Below the pieces are notes generated by a model. It was not told the DNA's origin. It was given only the letters and a program-made list of their open reading frames with translations, and ran no database searches. 6,305 nucleotides of DNA from Pseudomonadota bacterium (lineage in GTDB: Bacteria > Pseudomonadota > Gammaproteobacteria > Burkholderiales > SG8-39): contig JAJZUN010000179.1 of the NCBI GenBank assembly GCA_021848555.1, positions 1 to 6,305 of the forward strand, read 5' to 3'. Below, one piece after another: positions 1 to 6,251 of this stretch (within the stretch, counting starts at the first letter, position 1; every line of letters starts with the position of its first letter). A program made the position numbers and the translations under genes.

Positions 1-875
1 GCCAGGTACTGAAAGTCGAGGTGCGTATACACCTGGGTCGTGGAGATGCTCGCATGCCCCAGCATCTCCTGCACCGCGCGCAGGTCGCCCGAGGATTGCA
101 GCACATGCGTGGCGAAGGAATGGCGCAGCACGTGCGGGTGCACATGCACCGGCAGCCCGGCGCGCAGGGCCCACTGCGCGAGGCGCGCGCGCACCACGCC
201 GCCGGCGATGCGCTCGCCGCGCGCGCCGACGAACAGCGCTTGCACTTGCGGGCGCGCAAGCAGCGCGCGCGAGTGCAACCAATTTTCGATCGCGCTGCGC
301 GCTTTCGCGCCCACCGGCACGCTGCGCGTCTTGCTGCCCTTGCCGGTCACGGTCACTTCACCGTCGCGGCGGATGGCGTCGGCGTGCGCCAGGTCCAGGC
401 TCACCAGTTCCGCCAGGCGCAGCCCGGACGAGTAGGCGAGTTCGAACATCGCCTTGTCGCGCAGCTCGGGCGGGGTCTCCGCGGGCGCATCCAGCAGCTG
501 CCCCGCCGCTTCGGGCGAGAGCGCCTTGGGCAGGCCCTTGGGCGATTTGGGCGCGCGCAGGCCGAGGCAGGGATTGGCGCTGTAGCCGCGGTGGCGCGCG
601 AGCCAGGCGAACAGGCCGCGCCAGGCCGACAGCATGTGCGCGATGGTGCGCCCCGAGAGGCCGCGCGCGTGCAATTGCGCCACGCTGCGGCGGATGTGCT
701 GCGGCTGCAGGCGCGCCAGCGTCACGCCGGGGTTGAGTGCGAACAGCGCCTCGATGTCCTGATGGTAATTGTGGCGCGTGCCGGGCGCGAGGTGGCGCTG
801 GTGCGACAAGTGCTCGAGGTAGGCCGCCAGCAGCTCGCGGCGGGGATCGGGCGGGCTCGCCGGATCCTCGGGCAT
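1..875 (-). CDS. xerC: Tyrosine recombinase XerC (3' end cut by window edge)
   Basis: Site-specific tyrosine recombinase that, with XerD, resolves chromosome dimers at dif during division; cytosolic and DNA-bound. I translated it by hand from ATG at 875-873 and read 291 codons to the left edge without a stop. The N-terminal SAM-like core-binding domain spans about residues 12-100. The catalytic domain carries the full set: R153 in SGLRLAE, K179 in TGKGSKTR, H248 and R251 in HPHVLRHSFATH, H274 in LGHASIS and the nucleophile Y283 in QVYTHLD. Family length is about 300 residues, so only some 10-15 are missing. The start lies 2 bases after the DUF484 stop, implying co-transcription and probably coupled translation; I see no strong Shine-Dalgarno. 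XerD is the alternative, but the dapF-DUF484-xerC context and the motif wording favour XerC. Confidence 0.95.
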   Translation of the reverse strand, partial: MPEDPASPPDPRRELLAAYLEHLSHQRHLAPGTRHNYHQDIEALFALNPGVTLARLQPQHIRRSVAQLHARGLSGRTIAHMLSAWRGLFAWLARHRGYSANPCLGLRAPKSPKGLPKALSPEAAGQLLDAPAETPPELRDKAMFELAYSSGLRLAELVSLDLAHADAIRRDGEVTVTGKGSKTRSVPVGAKARSAIENWLHSRALLARPQVQALFVGARGERIAGGVVRARLAQWALRAGLPVHVHPHVLRHSFATHVLQSSGDLRAVQEMLGHASISTTQVYTHLDFQYL

Positions 876-877
876 GG

Positions 878-1528
878 CTACGAATACCGCTCGAGCGCTG
901 CGCTCAACAGTTCGCCCAGGCGCTTGAGATAGAGCGTTCCCATCTCCGGGTAGAAGCGCGCCGCGTCTTCGCTCGCGAGCACCAGCATGCCGAAGCAGGC
1001 CTTGCCCTCGTCGCGCAGCGGGATGCAGGCGACCGAGCGCAGCTGCGCCGCCGCGTCGCCGAACCAGGACAACGCCTCCGGATTCGCCTCGGCGCCGCAA
1101 AAGGGGTGCTCGAGGCCCGCCGCGTAGCGGCGCAGATCCTCGCTCACCGGCGCGAATTCGGGACCGTCTGCGGCCGCGGCGCCGCGCCAGAGCCGCAGCG
1201 CCGCATGCGGCACGGCAAAATCCTCGCGCAGGTTGTAGTACAGCGCCTGCAGCATGGCATGCTGGTCGCCGGCGGGGAACAGCGCCAGGCACAGGCGGTG
1301 CATTTTTTCCCCGATGGCGTCGTTTTCCTCGCCGAACTGGATCAGTTCGGCGAGTTTGCCCTCGAGCATTTTGCTTTTTTCGCGCAGCGTAAGGATCTGG
1401 CGCTCGGCGATCGGAATGGCGCGGCCGCCGTGCGGATGGGGAATGTAGATTTGCGCCAGCATTTCGGCATAGTCTTCGAAAAAACCGGGGTTGTCCCGCA
1501 GGTAAGCTACGACGTCTTCAGCTTTCAT
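878..1528 (-). CDS. DUF484 family protein (GAF-like)
   Basis: A 216-residue protein of the DUF484 family (E. coli YigA belongs to it); biochemical function is not established. The N-terminal part has the family hallmarks: VVAYLRDNPGFFEDY (6-20), then IPHPHGGRAIPIAERQ (29-44), then a charged, probably coiled-coil helix to about residue 70 (LREKSKMLEGKLAELI). Residues about 75-215 look like a GAF-type sensor fold, including SVACIPLRDEGKACFGMLVLAS. There is no signal peptide or membrane segment, so it is probably cytosolic. The ATG at 1528-1526 has AGAGGA just upstream; a second ATG at 1532-1530 is out of frame and too close to that site. It lies 87 bases after dapF and 2 bases before xerC, a placement conserved in Proteobacteria. 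A link to Xer recombination or wall synthesis is suggested only by this neighbourhood. Confidence 0.9.
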   Translation of the reverse strand: MKAEDVVAYLRDNPGFFEDYAEMLAQIYIPHPHGGRAIPIAERQILTLREKSKMLEGKLAELIQFGEENDAIGEKMHRLCLALFPAGDQHAMLQALYYNLREDFAVPHAALRLWRGAAAADGPEFAPVSEDLRRYAAGLEHPFCGAEANPEALSWFGDAAAQLRSVACIPLRDEGKACFGMLVLASEDAARFYPEMGTLYLKRLGELLSAALERYS

Positions 1529-1532
1529 TCAT

Positions 1533-1538
1533 TCCTCT
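1533..1538 (-). promoter_or_regulatory. Ribosome binding site of the DUF484 gene
   Basis: Minus-strand AGAGGA stands 4 bases before the ATG at 1528. It decides between two overlapping ATGs (1532 and 1528): only the second opens the long DUF484 frame, and the first sits directly against the ribosome-binding sequence. The presence of a dedicated site suggests DUF484 is initiated independently rather than only by coupling from dapF. Confidence 0.6.
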
Positions 1539-1589
1539 GGTTTGCTCGGGGATGTGAGGCAACGCCCCCTTTCCCCGCAATCGTCCGTC

Positions 1590-1608
1590 GCCGCGAAACA
1601 TTCGCGGC
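1590..1608 (-). other. Short perfect hairpin just after dapF
   Basis: GCCGCGAA and TTCGCGGC form a perfect 8-bp inverted repeat with a 3-base loop (ACA on the plus strand, TGT on the minus). The top A-T pair could open to give 7 bp and a 5-base loop. It begins 7 bases after the dapF stop codon on the transcript. No run of T follows in the direction of transcription, so it is not a standard intrinsic terminator. It may be an mRNA-stabilising or partial attenuation structure between dapF and the DUF484-xerC pair, or chance in GC-rich DNA. Confidence 0.4.
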
Positions 1609-1615
1609 AAGCCGC

Positions 1616-2446
1616 TCATAGTTCGATTTCGCCCTCGAACACCGTCACCGCAGGCCCGGTCAGCCAGACCGGATTGTCCGCGCCTTCCCAGCGTATCGTC
1701 AAATCGCCGCCGCGGGTGGACACGCGCACGCGCGCATCGAGCAGGCCGCGGCGTATACCGACCACGACCGCGGCGCAGGCGCCGGTGCCGCAGGCGAGGG
1801 TCTCGCCCGTGCCGCGCTCGTAGACCCGCAGCCGGATGCGGCCGCGGTCCTGCACCTGCATGTAACCGGCGTTCACGCGCGCCGGGAAGCATGCATGGCG
1901 CTCGATCAGCGGTCCCTGCGCGGCCACCGGTGCGGCGTCCACGTCCGCCACCACCTGCACTGCGTGCGGGTTGCCCATGGACACGGCGCTGATTTCGACT
2001 GTGGTATCACCCACCGGCAAAGGCTGCACCAGCGCGTCGCTGCCGCTGACGAAAGGGATGCGCCTGGGCTCGAACACCGGCGCGCCCATGTTCACCGTGA
2101 CTTCGCCGTCCGCCTCCATCCTGGGCGTGATAATGCCGGCGGCGGTGTCGACCCGGATTTCGTTCTTGTCGGTGAGTCCGCGCTCGCGCACGAAACGCAC
2201 GAAACAGCGCGCCCCGTTGCCGCATTGCTCCACCTCGCCGCCATCGGCGTTGAAAATGCGATAGCGGAAATCGGTTCCGGCCGCGCGCGGCGGTTCCACC
2301 AGCAGGATCTGGTCGCAGCCCACGCCGAAATGCCGGTCGGCCAGGCGGCGCAACTGCTCGGGCGTAAGCGCAAAGTGCTGGCTCACGCCGTCCAGCACCA
2401 CGAAATCGTTGCCTGCCCCCTGCATTTTGGTGAACGCGAGCTTCAT
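1616..2446 (-). CDS. dapF: Diaminopimelate epimerase DapF
   Basis: Converts LL-diaminopimelate to meso-diaminopimelate, the penultimate step of lysine synthesis and the source of the peptidoglycan cross-linking residue; cytosolic and cofactor-free. The protein has 276 residues, the normal family length. It shows [13 protein letters not shown] (7-19), the first catalytic cysteine C75 in EQCGNGARC, the conserved SMGNPHAV (156-163), and the second catalytic cysteine C219 in [12 protein letters not shown], giving the two-cysteine acid/base pair typical of this fold. The frame stays open further upstream, but residue 1 of the family matches [10 protein letters not shown] at 2446. GGAG lies 8 bases before this ATG. 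The ATG overlaps the stop of the preceding CoA-binding gene as ATGA, which points to coupled translation. DUF484 and xerC follow on the same strand. Confidence 0.97.
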   Translation of the reverse strand: MKLAFTKMQGAGNDFVVLDGVSQHFALTPEQLRRLADRHFGVGCDQILLVEPPRAAGTDFRYRIFNADGGEVEQCGNGARCFVRFVRERGLTDKNEIRVDTAAGIITPRMEADGEVTVNMGAPVFEPRRIPFVSGSDALVQPLPVGDTTVEISAVSMGNPHAVQVVADVDAAPVAAQGPLIERHACFPARVNAGYMQVQDRGRIRLRVYERGTGETLACGTGACAAVVVGIRRGLLDARVRVSTRGGDLTIRWEGADNPVWLTGPAVTVFEGEIEL

Positions 2447-2883
2447 GATTGCTTCTCCGGCTGGCTGCCCAGGCACAGCCTGGTGTAATCGCGCATGATG
2501 CAGCGGCCCATCACCACCTTCATGCCGGCCGCCAGCGCGCGCTCGGCCGACACCTCGTGCTCCGCGCCTTCCTGCATCCAGATCGTTTTGATGCCCAGGC
2601 GCAGGCACTGGTCCAGCACCTCCGGCACGTATTCGCCCGAGCGGAACACATTGGCCAGGTCGATGTGCTCCGGCACCGAGACGAGATCGGGGTAGGCTTT
2701 CTCCCCCAGGCCTGCGCTGATCCCGGGTCGCACCGGGATGATGCGAAAACCCAGGTCCTGCATCCGGCGCGCGATCGCGTGGCTGGCGCGGCCGGGCTTG
2801 GGGGAATAGCCCACCACCGCGATGGTTTTCACGCTTCTTAACAGTGCACAAATCTGTTCTGGCTCAGGATTGGTGAAAGGCAT
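2443..2883 (-). CDS. CoA-binding domain protein (YccU-like)
   Basis: A 146-residue single-domain protein of the CoA_binding_2 type, a Rossmann fold related to the CoA-binding part of succinyl-CoA ligases; E. coli YccU is a relative. The physiological role is not known. Residues 21-34 ([14 protein letters not shown]) form the first strand and nucleotide-binding loop. GFRIIPVRP (45-53), [22 protein letters not shown] (60-81, read as landmarks only), IWMQEG (101-106) and VVMGRCIM (123-130) follow in family order. The length matches the family, so it is a stand-alone domain and not a ligase fragment. ATG at 2883 is the only sensible start; the ribosome site is weak. Its stop overlaps the dapF ATG by 4 bases, so it appears to be the first gene of a dapF operon. 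It may affect a CoA-linked step such as succinyl-CoA use in the Dap pathway, but that is speculation. Confidence 0.9.
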   Translation of the reverse strand: MPFTNPEPEQICALLRSVKTIAVVGYSPKPGRASHAIARRMQDLGFRIIPVRPGISAGLGEKAYPDLVSVPEHIDLANVFRSGEYVPEVLDQCLRLGIKTIWMQEGAEHEVSAERALAAGMKVVMGRCIMRDYTRLCLGSQPEKQS

Positions 2884-3150
2884 GAATGGATTTTAACCGC
2901 GAAGTGGGTGGCCGGTCTTATCGATACGCCAAGAAGCTCAAACAGAAATTATTAGGAAACATTCAGATTTGCCATTTTGCCGACCGTCTCCGCTCGCTTG
3001 CATGACCCCAGACCGTTCTTGCTTTTGACCGTAACCGCATTTTCTGAGCGGATACGCTTTTGATCCGCTCAGAAAATGCGGTTGGCGCGCGCAGCGCGCA
3101 AGGTCTTCGCTGACCTACACCGATGACTTTCAAACCGTACGTAAGCGCAT
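2884..3150. other. Intergenic spacer between lpxL and the CoA-binding/dapF operon
   Basis: No convincing gene is seen here. The stretch is visibly less GC-rich than its surroundings between about 2930 and 3065. It must contain the promoter of the CoA-binding/dapF operon if that operon does not depend on read-through. An AT-rich candidate -10 (minus-strand TAATAA, 2954-2949) has no matching -35, and TTGAGC at 2941-2936 has no well-spaced -10, so I call no promoter. It also holds the long palindrome at 3033-3083, a direct repeat of GCTTTTGA (3021-3028 and 3056-3063), a GCGCGC-GCA-GCGCGC tract at 3085-3099, and a small AGGTC/GACCT hairpin at 3101-3116. Confidence 0.6.
3033..3083. repeat. Perfect 21-bp inverted repeat with 9-base loop
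   Basis: The arms at 3033-3053 and 3063-3083 are exact reverse complements over 21 bases; they begin AACCGCATTTTC and end GAAAATGCGGTT. The loop is ACGCTTTTG. A U-G pair (3032/3084) could add one step. The stem is far longer than a typical terminator stem, and neither side is followed by a T-run (plus strand GGCGCG, minus strand ACGGTC). On the minus strand it lies 67 bases after the lpxL stop, so its RNA form could still end or protect that transcript. Alternatives are an intergenic palindromic repeat of the REP type or a binding site for a dimeric protein. The pairing is certain; its role is not. Confidence 0.85.
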
Positions 3151-4020
3151 TCAATACCACGGCGCCTCCCCCGGCGGGCGGGTCTTGAAACGCTTGTGCA
3201 CCCAGAGATACTGCTCCGGCATCTGCCGCACCTGCTCTTCGATCAGGGCGTTCATGCGCCGCGTGTCGCCCTCGATGCTGGCGCCGGGATAATTTTCCAG
3301 GGCGGGAAGAAAGCGCACCACATAGCCTTCGCCGCCGGGCAGCATGCGCGTGACACAAGGCAGCACGCGCGCGCCGGCCAGCCGCGCCAGGCGCGATACG
3401 CCGGTGATGGTGGCGGCGTTGACGCCGAAAAAGGGCACGAATATCGTGTCGCGCTCGCCGTAGTCCATGTCCGGCAGATAGTAAAACGGCTGCCCCGCCT
3501 GCATCGCGCGCAGCGCCGGGCGCACCCCGCGCTGGCGCGAAAGCAGCGTCGGATGCCCGAAGCGCCGGCGTCCGGCGAGCAGCGCCGCGTTGAACACCGC
3601 GTTCTTCTGCGTGGAATAAATCGACACCATGTCGATTTCCAGGGCCAGGCGAGTCCAGCCCATGTCCAGCCCGACGAAATGCGGGGCGAGCAGGATCAGC
3701 GGCCCGCCGCGCACTGCTTCGAAGTGCTCCATGCCCTCGATGCGCACCAGCCGGCAGATGCGCGCGGGCGAGCCCCACCAGAGGATGGCGCGCTCGAGGA
3801 AGGTGCGCGCGAAAACGCGGAAATGGCGCCGCGCCAGCGCCTCGCGCTCGCCGGCCGAAAGCTGCGGCAGGCAATGCGCCAGGTTGATCAGGCAGACGCG
3901 GCGGCGCTCCCGGCCAAACGCATAAAGCAGCGCGCCGAAGGCGTTGCCGATCGCGGCGAGCAGGCGCAGCGGCAAGAGCTGCAGCAGCCAGACCAGCGCC
4001 AAAGCGCCGCGGGTCAGCAT
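3151..4020 (-). CDS. lpxL: Lipid A biosynthesis lauroyl acyltransferase LpxL
   Basis: Late acyltransferase that adds a secondary acyl chain from acyl-ACP to Kdo2-lipid IVA at the cytoplasmic face of the inner membrane. The 289-residue product has an N-terminal hydrophobic anchor (about 6-35), the catalytic H-x4-D motif at H114-D119 (APHFVGLD), the YLPDMDYGERD segment (181-191) leading into FVPFFG, AAT at 202-204, and a C-terminal PEQYLWVHKRFKTRP (268-282) close to that of E. coli LpxL. The frame is open to 4116, but that start would overlap the upstream acyltransferase by 56 bases and add a charged, non-family extension. ATG at 4020 begins directly before the hydrophobic anchor and has GAGG 8 bases upstream. 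It follows the other acyltransferase after 40 bases, presumably in one operon. The acyl chain length used cannot be read from the sequence. Confidence 0.92.
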   Translation of the reverse strand: MLTRGALALVWLLQLLPLRLLAAIGNAFGALLYAFGRERRRVCLINLAHCLPQLSAGEREALARRHFRVFARTFLERAILWWGSPARICRLVRIEGMEHFEAVRGGPLILLAPHFVGLDMGWTRLALEIDMVSIYSTQKNAVFNAALLAGRRRFGHPTLLSRQRGVRPALRAMQAGQPFYYLPDMDYGERDTIFVPFFGVNAATITGVSRLARLAGARVLPCVTRMLPGGEGYVVRFLPALENYPGASIEGDTRRMNALIEEQVRQMPEQYLWVHKRFKTRPPGEAPWY

Positions 4021-4028
4021 GCGCCTGT

Positions 4029-4032
4029 CCTC
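4029..4032 (-). promoter_or_regulatory. Ribosome binding site deciding the lpxL start
   Basis: Minus-strand GAGG (within GCGAGGACAGG) lies 8 bases before ATG 4020-4018, in the 40-base gap after the upstream acyltransferase. It supports the 289-residue form over the longer open frame that starts at 4116. Confidence 0.6.
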
Positions 4033-4060
4033 GCCGGGCACAGTGTGCGGCGCGCCCGGC

Positions 4061-4912
4061 TCATTCCGCCGCCCGCGCGCCGGCCGGGATTTTGTAGCGG
4101 TTATATCCCCAGGCATACTGCGCGGGGCAAAGGCGGATCAGACCCTCCAGCGCGCGATTCAGCGTCCGCGCCGGAGTTTCGCCGGCGAGCGGCGCCGGCA
4201 TCGCCTGGAGATGCAGGTGATAACCCCGGCCGCGGGGCAGGCGCTCTGCATAGGCCAATAGGGTCTGCGCGCCCGATGCCTCGGCCAGGCGCCCGGCCAG
4301 CGTCATGGTGTAAGCCGGGCGGCCGAAAAACTCCGCCCACTCGCCCTCGCCCACCCCCGGCGCCTGATCGGGCAGGATGCCGATCGCTTCGCCGCGCTTG
4401 AGCGCGCGCAGCAGCACGCGCACGCCCTTCAGATCGGCGCTCGCCAGGCGCAGATTGGGCCGGTCGCGCCCGGCCAGCATCAGCGGCACCAGCGCCTGGT
4501 TCTTGGGCTCACGGTAGAGCGCGGTGAGCGGAACCTGGGCGGGCGCGCGAAAAGCGTAATACTGTGCGGCGATCTCAAAGCAGCCCAGGTGCGGCGTGAG
4601 GAATATGATGCCGCGGCGCTGCGCCAGCGCCGCCTCGACCAGTTCCCAGCCTGTCACCTGCACCACCCAGGCCGCCACCGTTGCATGCGGCTGCAGCCAG
4701 ATCGCGGGCAATTCGAGCAAGCTCTTGCCCGCCTCCGCCACCGCCTGGCCGAGCAGCGCGGCTTCGCCATAGCCCGCGGCGCGCAGATTGGCCCTCAGGC
4801 AGAGGCGGTAGCGCGGCGCGGCGAGATAGACCAGCCGGCCGCAGAACGCGCCCAGGCGGTGCACCACGGACAGCGGCAAGGCGGCAAGCAGACGCGCCAG
4901 GGCTAGTACCAC
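4061..4912 (-). CDS. LpxL/LpxM-family lysophospholipid acyltransferase
   Basis: Second member of the bacterial lipid A acyltransferase family, 283 residues, probably anchored in the inner membrane by the N-terminal hydrophobic stretch (about 1-33). It has the catalytic H-x4-E at H108-E113 (TPHLGCFE), YREPKN (133-138), the [13 protein letters not shown] segment (180-192) followed by FFGRPAYT, and the C-terminal [12 protein letters not shown] (265-276). The divergence from its neighbour at these sites suggests a different acyl donor or acceptor position, for example the second secondary acylation. This is inference. The start is GTG at 4912-4910; no ATG exists in frame nearby, and the sequence from GTG matches the usual family N-terminus, though no good ribosome site precedes it. 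It is the first gene of the minus-strand block, divergent from metK with 72 bases between. It ends 40 bases before lpxL. Confidence 0.9.
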   Translation of the reverse strand: MVLALARLLAALPLSVVHRLGAFCGRLVYLAAPRYRLCLRANLRAAGYGEAALLGQAVAEAGKSLLELPAIWLQPHATVAAWVVQVTGWELVEAALAQRRGIIFLTPHLGCFEIAAQYYAFRAPAQVPLTALYREPKNQALVPLMLAGRDRPNLRLASADLKGVRVLLRALKRGEAIGILPDQAPGVGEGEWAEFFGRPAYTMTLAGRLAEASGAQTLLAYAERLPRGRGYHLHLQAMPAPLAGETPARTLNRALEGLIRLCPAQYAWGYNRYKIPAGARAAE

Positions 4913-4923
4913 GACGCTGCGCT

Positions 4924-4951
4924 TTGGGAATACATCAAGACATGCTATCCT
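4924..4951 (+). promoter_or_regulatory. Candidate sigma-70 promoter of metK
   Basis: TTGGGA (4924-4929) and TATCCT (4946-4951) are separated by 16 bases. The -10 is preceded by TGC, making an extended -10 (TGCTATCCT). Each hexamer matches 4 of 6 consensus positions. A start near 4956-4959 would leave a leader of under 30 bases, too short for a SAM riboswitch. The same 72-base spacer must also hold the promoter of the divergent acyltransferase pair, for which I see only a weak TTCTGG / TAAGGA candidate on the minus strand (4977-4972 and 4953-4948, spacing 18). Confidence 0.45.
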
Positions 4952-4984
4952 TACGACCCTTTTTTAACTCACCAGAACCCCACG

Positions 4985-6166
4985 ATGAGCGCATTCCTGT
5001 TTACCTCTGAATCGGTGTCCGAAGGCCATCCTGACAAAGTCGCGGACCAGATATCCGACGCGGTTCTGGACGCTATTCTAGCGCAGGACAAAACCTCCCG
5101 AGTCGCCGCGGAGACGCTGGTCAAGGACAATCTGGTGGTGCTTGCCGGCGAAATCACCACCGGCGCGCGGGTCAATTTCAACGAGGTGGCGCGCAGAACC
5201 ATCAAGCGCATCGGTTACGACGACCCGGCGATAGGCTTCGACACCCACACCTGCACCGTGATCGTCGCCTACGGCGAGCAGTCCAAGGACATCGCCCAGG
5301 GCGTGGATGAGGGCAAGGGGCTGGACCTCGAGCAGGGCGCGGGCGACCAGGGCCTGATGTTCGGCTACGCCTGCGACGAAACGCCGCAATTCATGCCGTT
5401 GCCCATATTTCTTTCGCACCGCCTGGTCGAACGCCAGTCGGAGGTGCGCCGCGACGGACGCCTGCCCTGGCTGCGCCCCGACGCCAAGTCGCAGGTGACC
5501 ATACGCTACGTCGACGGCAAGCCGGAGACGATAGACACCGTATTGCTGTCCACGCAGCATGCCCCCGGCCTGACGCACAAACAGATAGAAGAAGCGGTGA
5601 TCGAGCAGATCATCAAGCCCATCCTGCCCAAGCATCTGGTCGGCGGCAAGATCAAGTACCTGGTCAACCCGACCGGCAGCTTCGAAATCGGCGGACCCAA
5701 AGGCGACTGCGGCCTGACCGGGCGCAAGATCATTGTCGACACCTATGGCGGATCGGCCCCGCACGGCGGCGGCGCTTTTTCCGGCAAGGACCCGTCCAAA
5801 GTGGACCGCTCCGCCGCCTACGCCGCGCGCTACGTCGCCAAGAACGTGGTCGCCGCGGGCTTGGCGAGCAAATGCCAGATCCAGGTGTCCTACGCCATCG
5901 GGGTCGCACGCCCGACCAGCGTCATGGTCACCACCTTCGGCACCGGCAAGATCTCCGACGAAAAGTTGTCCGAACTGGTGCAGCGGCATTTCGACCTGCG
6001 GCCCAAGGGCATCGTGCAAATGCTCGACCTGCTGCGCCCGATCTACGAAAAGACCGCAGCCTACGGCCACTTCGGCCGCGACGAGCCGGAGTTCACCTGG
6101 GAAAATACCGATAAAGCAGCGGCGCTTGCCGCCGACGCGGGGATCAAGCAGCCGGCCGTGGTCTAA
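4985..6166 (+). CDS. metK: S-adenosylmethionine synthetase MetK
   Basis: Makes S-adenosylmethionine from methionine and ATP with release of phosphate and pyrophosphate; a cytosolic tetramer needing Mg2+ and K+. The product has 393 residues, slightly longer than E. coli MetK (384). It carries GHPDK (14-18) with the active-site histidine H15, GEITT (55-59), the first signature [12 protein letters not shown] (118-129), NPTG (228-231), DCGLTGRK (241-248) and the second signature GGGAFSGKD (261-269), followed by [11 protein letters not shown]. All three domains look complete and the C-terminus reaches a normal stop. ATG 4985 matches the family start ([18 protein letters not shown]); the upstream region CCAGAACCCCACG has only a poor Shine-Dalgarno. 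The gene is divergent from the acyltransferases. In many Betaproteobacteria metK is followed by ahcY; here a group II intron end lies 14 bases beyond the stop. Confidence 0.98.
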   Translation: MSAFLFTSESVSEGHPDKVADQISDAVLDAILAQDKTSRVAAETLVKDNLVVLAGEITTGARVNFNEVARRTIKRIGYDDPAIGFDTHTCTVIVAYGEQSKDIAQGVDEGKGLDLEQGAGDQGLMFGYACDETPQFMPLPIFLSHRLVERQSEVRRDGRLPWLRPDAKSQVTIRYVDGKPETIDTVLLSTQHAPGLTHKQIEEAVIEQIIKPILPKHLVGGKIKYLVNPTGSFEIGGPKGDCGLTGRKIIVDTYGGSAPHGGGAFSGKDPSKVDRSAAYAARYVAKNVVAAGLASKCQIQVSYAIGVARPTSVMVTTFGTGKISDEKLSELVQRHFDLRPKGIVQMLDLLRPIYEKTAAYGHFGRDEPEFTWENTDKAAALAADAGIKQPAVV

Positions 6167-6183
6167 AGCTTTACGAGATCATC

Positions 6184-6217
6184 GGGTAGGAGGAAGGGTC
6201 ACCCCTTCCGTCCTCCC
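6184..6217 (-). ncRNA. Group II intron domain VI with branch-point adenosine
   Basis: On the minus strand GGGAGGA-C-GGAAGGG pairs with CCCTTCC-TCCT and then CCC around a GUGA tetraloop (GNRA class; plus-strand 6199-6202). One C is unpaired on the 5' side, and a single A (opposite plus-strand 6187) bulges on the 3' side between TCCT and CCC. The bulged A is the seventh base from the intron end, the position expected of the lariat branch point. The pairing was done by eye. Confidence 0.85.
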
Positions 6218-6219
6218 AC

Positions 6220-6251
6220 ACCACCGGACGTGCGGTTCCGCATCCGGCGGT
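6220..6251 (-). ncRNA. Group II intron domain V (catalytic hairpin)
   Basis: The minus strand folds as ACCGCCGGA / TCCGGTGGT (9 bp with one G-U), a two-base bulge on the 3' strand, then TGCG / CGCA closed by GAAC. Counting from the bulge, the G of the triad is at the sixth pair and faces U, just as in known domain V hairpins. The triad reads CGC instead of the commoner AGC; CGC is known from the IIC intron of Oceanobacillus iheyensis. The size is the usual 32-34 nucleotides. Subclass cannot be fixed without the rest of the intron. Confidence 0.88.

Noticed and set aside
21..932. Long plus-strand open frame of 303 codons
   Set aside because: It is the antisense shadow of xerC. The minus strand encodes a complete set of tyrosine recombinase catalytic residues, while this translation is arginine/alanine-rich with no family pattern.
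1518..1612. Small 27-codon frame starting at an ATG in the dapF/DUF484 gap
   Set aside because: Its ATG lies within the hairpin loop and stem, it has no ribosome site and no conserved-looking sequence.
737..1621. Plus-strand open frame of 294 codons
   Set aside because: It lies antisense to DUF484 and its composition is typical of a GC-rich shadow frame; DUF484 has recognisable family motifs and a good ribosome site.
2447..2851. N-terminal extension of dapF upstream of 2446 (411-codon form)
   Set aside because: The extension is the out-of-frame reading of the CoA-binding gene. The DapF family starts at [10 protein letters not shown] and a ribosome site lies before that ATG.
3033..3083. Palindrome as a standard intrinsic terminator of lpxL
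   Set aside because: There is no T-run on either strand after the stem and the stem is unusually long; a Rho-linked or repeat role is not excluded.
4021..4116. Longer start for lpxL at 4116
   Set aside because: It would overlap the upstream acyltransferase and add 32 charged residues not found in the family; GAGG supports the ATG at 4020.
5078..6070. Minus-strand open frame of 330 codons inside metK
   Set aside because: It is antisense to a fully conserved MetK and has no family features.
6184..6217. Hairpin after metK as the native metK terminator
   Set aside because: It has no T-run, and its bulged A, GUGA loop, adjacent domain V and terminal AU identify it as intron domain VI on the other strand.
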